Assembly: GCA_013373385.1 (NCBI GenBank)
Contig: JABXHX010000064.1
Location: 1-52,539, forward strand
DNA length: 52,539 bases
Direction: 5' to 3'
From: Flavobacteriaceae bacterium
GTDB taxonomy: Bacteria > Bacteroidota > Bacteroidia > Flavobacteriales > Flavobacteriaceae
The notes below the pieces were generated by a model. The model had not been told where the DNA came from. It made no database searches and saw only the letters and a program-made list of their open reading frames with translations. The translations under genes were made by a program, and so were the position numbers. Below are positions 49,892 to 52,539 of this stretch, one piece after another. How positions within the stretch are numbered: position 1 is the first letter of the stretch; each line of letters starts with the position of its first letter.

Positions 49892-50431
49892 TTACCAAAC
49901 TCTATTTAGTTCATTAAAAACAAAATCATAATAGTTATTCATATTAGGCACCATAAAGCTTCCGTGCTTCTTTGTGTCTTTTAGTATTGAGATATCAAAA
50001 AGCTGTATATCATCAACTTCACCTACTTGCATACTTAATTCAGAAATGTTACAGTTAAGTTTGCAAATAAAGATGTGTTTAAATTCATTATCTAGAATTC
50101 CGTTTGGATGTACAATTTCATCCTTTCTTAAACCAATTTTAGTTAACTCGTTTTCGGTAATTTTTATTCCTATTTCTTCTTTAGATTCTCTAATTGCAGT
50201 GTCAATAATTCCTTCTCCAGCACCAATATGTCCAGCAACAGAAACATCCCAATGGTTAGGGAATACTTTTTTTACCGAAGCTCTTTTTTGAAGTAAAATC
50301 TTTTTATTATCTGTATAAAACCAAACATGCACAGTAGGGTGAAACCAACCAAATATGTGTGCTTCAGATTTTAAAGCTGTTTTACCAGTCAATTCTCCTT
50401 TTGGAGTTAGTATATCAATTAGTTCATCCAT
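49892..50431 (-). CDS. NUDIX hydrolase
   Basis: 179 residues. The NUDIX box (GxxxxxExxxxREUxEEUGU type) is GHIGAGEGIIDTAIRESKEE followed by IGI. The leading HIFGWFHPTVHVWFY and QKRASVKKVFPNHWDVSVAG segments resemble the isopentenyl-diphosphate isomerase-like NUDIX group. It hydrolyses a nucleoside diphosphate-linked compound or prenyl/thiamine precursor; the substrate is unclear. Its start lies 3 bases after the terminator of the upstream aminopeptidase gene, so expression may depend on read-through. Confidence 0.88.
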   Translation of the reverse strand: MDELIDILTPKGELTGKTALKSEAHIFGWFHPTVHVWFYTDNKKILLQKRASVKKVFPNHWDVSVAGHIGAGEGIIDTAIRESKEEIGIKITENELTKIGLRKDEIVHPNGILDNEFKHIFICKLNCNISELSMQVGEVDDIQLFDISILKDTKKHGSFMVPNMNNYYDFVFNELNRVW

Positions 50432-50433
50432 AA

Positions 50434-50458
50434 CAAAAATCCCGCAAAAAGCGGGATT
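50434..50458 (-). terminator. intrinsic terminator of the aminopeptidase gene
   Basis: ATCCCGC/GCGGGAT stem with an A5 loop (50439-50457) and a T run on the minus strand. Confidence 0.85.
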
Positions 50459-50463
50459 AGTTT

Positions 50464-51552
50464 TTATTCAAAATAAGAAAATGTTTCTCCGTCCTTTATT
50501 CTTAATAATGATTCATAAATCATTTTAATCACATTTTCTACATCTTCTTTGTGTACCATTTCTACTGTAGTGTGCATATAACGTAAAGGCAAAGAAATCA
50601 ATGCAGAAGCGACACCACCATTGCTGTATGCAAAAGCATCGGTATCTGTACCAGTAGCCCTAGAAAGTGCAGAACGTTGAAAAGGAATGTGGTTTTCTTC
50701 TGCAGCTTCAATAATTAAATCACGTAGTTTTTGTTGTACGGCAGGTGCGTAAGCTATTACCGGACCTTTACCAAGTTCTAAATGTCCCTCTTTTTTCTTA
50801 TCTATCATAGGGGTAGTGGTGTCATGTGTTACATCAGTAACAATTGCAATGTCTGGTTTTATACGTTGTGTAATCATTTCAGCACCACGTAAACCAATTT
50901 CTTCTTGTACAGAATTGGTAATATACAAACCAAAAGGCAATTCTCTGTTGTTTTCTTTTAGTAGTCTAGCCACTTCAGCAATCATAAATCCGCCCATTCT
51001 ATTATCTAGTGCTCTACAAACAAACTTATCGTTGTTTAAGATGTGGAACTCATCTGGATAGGTAATTACACAGCCAACATGTACACCTAGCTTTTCTACT
51101 TCTTCTTTAGTTGCACAACCAACATCAATAAATATATTGTCTAGTTTTGGAGTTTCTTCTTTTCCTTTTAATCTAGTATGTATTGCTGGCCAACCAAAAA
51201 CACCTTTTACAATTCCGTTTTTGGTATGGATGTTCACAATTTTGCTTGGAGCAATTTGATGATCACTTCCACCATTTCTTATTACATAAATTAGTCCATT
51301 GTCAGAAATATAATTGACATACCAAGAAATTTCATCGGCATGTCCCTCAATAACTACTTTAAATGGAGCGTCTGGATTTATCACTCCAACTGCTGTACCA
51401 TAAGTGTCAGTTATAAATTCATCAACATAAGGTTTTAGGTAATCCATCCAAATTTTTTGTCCCTCCCATTCATAACCAGTAGGAGCAGCATTGTTTAAGT
51501 ATTTTTCTAAAAACGAAATTGATTTTTTTGTAAGTATTGATTTTTTTGCCAT
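50464..51552 (-). CDS. M42-family metal-dependent aminopeptidase
   Basis: 362 residues. Two-metal site: VVIEGHADEIS (His, Asp), RALDNRMGGF (bridging Asp), TNSVQEEIGLRGAEM (catalytic Glu pair), VTDVTHD (Asp) and LRYMHTTVEM (last His). The family forms large tetrahedral oligomers and removes N-terminal residues from peptides. Monocistronic; a TATTTTTG box lies 19 bases upstream of the start. Confidence 0.95.
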   Translation of the reverse strand: MAKKSILTKKSISFLEKYLNNAAPTGYEWEGQKIWMDYLKPYVDEFITDTYGTAVGVINPDAPFKVVIEGHADEISWYVNYISDNGLIYVIRNGGSDHQIAPSKIVNIHTKNGIVKGVFGWPAIHTRLKGKEETPKLDNIFIDVGCATKEEVEKLGVHVGCVITYPDEFHILNNDKFVCRALDNRMGGFMIAEVARLLKENNRELPFGLYITNSVQEEIGLRGAEMITQRIKPDIAIVTDVTHDTTTPMIDKKKEGHLELGKGPVIAYAPAVQQKLRDLIIEAAEENHIPFQRSALSRATGTDTDAFAYSNGGVASALISLPLRYMHTTVEMVHKEDVENVIKMIYESLLRIKDGETFSYFE

Positions 51553-51670
51553 TGTATAATTCTATTTCCTCAAAAATAATACGATTTTTAATTATGAAGG
51601 AATAATTTTTGATAAACTTTACGCTAGTATTAATGAAATTCATTTATGTTTTTTTCATGCCTATTTATAA

Positions 51671-51678
51671 TATCTTTG
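51671..51678 (+). promoter_or_regulatory. promoter -7 box of the DUF4294 gene
   Basis: TATCTTTG, the full Bacteroidetes consensus, 19 bases before the start codon. Confidence 0.65.
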
Positions 51679-51696
51679 CTGTAAAATTTTAATTGA

Positions 51697-52425
51697 ATGT
51701 TTAAAAGAGTCCTATATATATATGTAGTATTGATTTCGGTTGTGTCATATGCGCAAGTAAAAGATACAATTCCTACAAAAGACGATTACATATTTCTTAA
51801 AGCTGGTGATACCTTAAATATTCAATTAGATGAAGTAATGCTCTTGCCAAGAACAACGTTTAAAACAAAAGAAGATGCAGTATATTATTATTGGATGAAA
51901 AAGAAAGTGCTCAAAGCATATCCTTATGCAATGTTAGCTTCAAGAAGACTAGATACTTTAAATAGTAGGCTAGATAAAATAAAAAATAAGCGTAGAAAGA
52001 GAAAATATATAAAAATAGTACAACGGTATTTAGAAGGAGAATTTACCGATCAATTAAAAAAGTTAACGAGAACTGAAGGTAGAATTCTTATCAAGTTAAT
52101 CCATCGACAAACAGGTAAAACGGCTTTTCAGCAAATAAAAACACTCCGCAGTGGTTGGCGTGCCTTTTGGTATAATGCTACTGCAAACCTATTTAAACTT
52201 TCTTTAAAAACACCTTACAAGCCAGAAGCTGTAAATGAAGATTTTTTAATTGAAGACATTTTGCAAAGAGCTTTTATTAACGATAGAATTGTAGAACAAG
52301 CACCAAAGCTAAAGATTAACCTTCAAAAAATGTATTCTTTCCACAAAGGATATATAAATGTAGAAGAATATAAAGCTATGTTTTCTAAGCTCAGAAGAAA
52401 GCAATCTAGAAAGAAATCCAAATAG
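51697..52425 (+). CDS. exported DUF4294 protein
   Basis: 242 residues. Signal peptide (1-19, VSYAQ). Family blocks DEVMLLPRTTFKTKEDAVYY, VLKAYPYAMLASRRLDTL, GRILIKLIHRQTGKTAF and GWRAFWYNATANLFKLSLK. The family is limited to Bacteroidetes, has no known function and often sits beside the M42 aminopeptidase gene in flavobacteria, as here (divergent). A very basic C-terminus ends the protein. Confidence 0.9.
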   Translation: MFKRVLYIYVVLISVVSYAQVKDTIPTKDDYIFLKAGDTLNIQLDEVMLLPRTTFKTKEDAVYYYWMKKKVLKAYPYAMLASRRLDTLNSRLDKIKNKRRKRKYIKIVQRYLEGEFTDQLKKLTRTEGRILIKLIHRQTGKTAFQQIKTLRSGWRAFWYNATANLFKLSLKTPYKPEAVNEDFLIEDILQRAFINDRIVEQAPKLKINLQKMYSFHKGYINVEEYKAMFSKLRRKQSRKKSK

Positions 52426-52501
52426 TTCAATTTTTATATTAGTTTAAATAGTTCTGTGGTAGCGTTTTAGTAGTTGAGACATAAAAAAATGCAAGAAAAG
52501 G

Positions 52502-52532
52502 TTTGTGTAAGTGATAAGGGTTTGTATCTTTG
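52502..52532 (+). promoter_or_regulatory. consensus Bacteroidetes promoter facing out of the window
   Basis: TTTG (52502-52505), 19-base spacer, TATCTTTG (52525-52532), an exact match to both boxes. The GC-rich CGGCCGC follows at once. No gene lies behind it in the window. The first product downstream is unknown. Confidence 0.8.
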
Positions 52533-52539
52533 CGGCCGC

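Overview
The window is low-GC DNA from a member of the Bacteroidetes, almost certainly a marine-type Flavobacteriaceae. The evidence is the gliding-motility ABC genes gldF and gldG, promoters of the phylum-specific TAnnTTTG type instead of -35/-10 boxes, start codons without Shine-Dalgarno sequences, many lipoprotein signals, and a DUF4294 gene. It reads as core chromosome: no transposase, integrase, CRISPR array, tRNA or rRNA was found inside it. A perfect outward-facing promoter at the right edge leads into whatever follows.

Layout. 0-1.7 kb: end of a deoxyhypusine synthase-like gene, an acidic protein, a VOC protein and a secreted DRGH nuclease. 1.7-9.8 kb (minus strand): an M19 dipeptidase, a triple-repeat envelope protein, and the NAD-linked molybdenum formate dehydrogenase operon (NuoEF-like subunit, catalytic subunit, FdhD). 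Just upstream, at 9885-10021, is a promoter + hairpin + terminator unit that looks like an undescribed small RNA or attenuator. 10-14.9 kb (minus): a SAM methyltransferase, an AI-2E permease, a tandem-duplicated protein, an FMN split-barrel protein and DinB, divergent from a MocR regulator with GTCCAG-type operator repeats between them. 16.4-22.1 kb (minus): RluA, VOC, a HEPN-like protein, GGT, AcpH, a TlpA lipoprotein and an XRE membrane regulator. 22.3-30.7 kb: dnaN, a PIG-L deacetylase, a 35-residue membrane microprotein and an SSS symporter, a PAP2/GNAT lipid-type pair, and an aquaporin. 30.7-34.3 kb (minus): gldG, gldF, an ABM monooxygenase and a SAM hydrolase. 34.5-42.1 kb (plus): PhoH, small membrane proteins, purC, fabV, an exonuclease-phosphatase and a serine hydrolase. 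42.3-45.1 kb: a TSUP permease and acetyl-CoA synthetase.

45.1-49.9 kb is the most unusual part. A TPR histidine kinase with a lipobox and its LuxR-type response regulator lie beside a tiny lipoprotein gene and a 1.6-kb region without long ORFs. That region holds two separate minus-strand units, each with its own promoter, a 36- or 40-codon ORF with two cysteines, and a strong intrinsic terminator. One has twin 15-bp palindromes exactly 22 bp apart upstream of its promoter. A multi-stem foldable element lies between these units and the lipoprotein gene. Together they could be a peptide- or sRNA-based signalling module, which is an inference. The window closes with a NUDIX hydrolase, an M42 aminopeptidase and a DUF4294 protein.

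Metabolically, formate oxidation to NADH, acetate activation (acs), glutathione/gamma-glutamyl and dipeptide breakdown (GGT, M19, M42) and secreted nuclease/phosphatase/deacetylase functions fit a heterotroph living on proteins, nucleic acids and polymers, with surface gliding.
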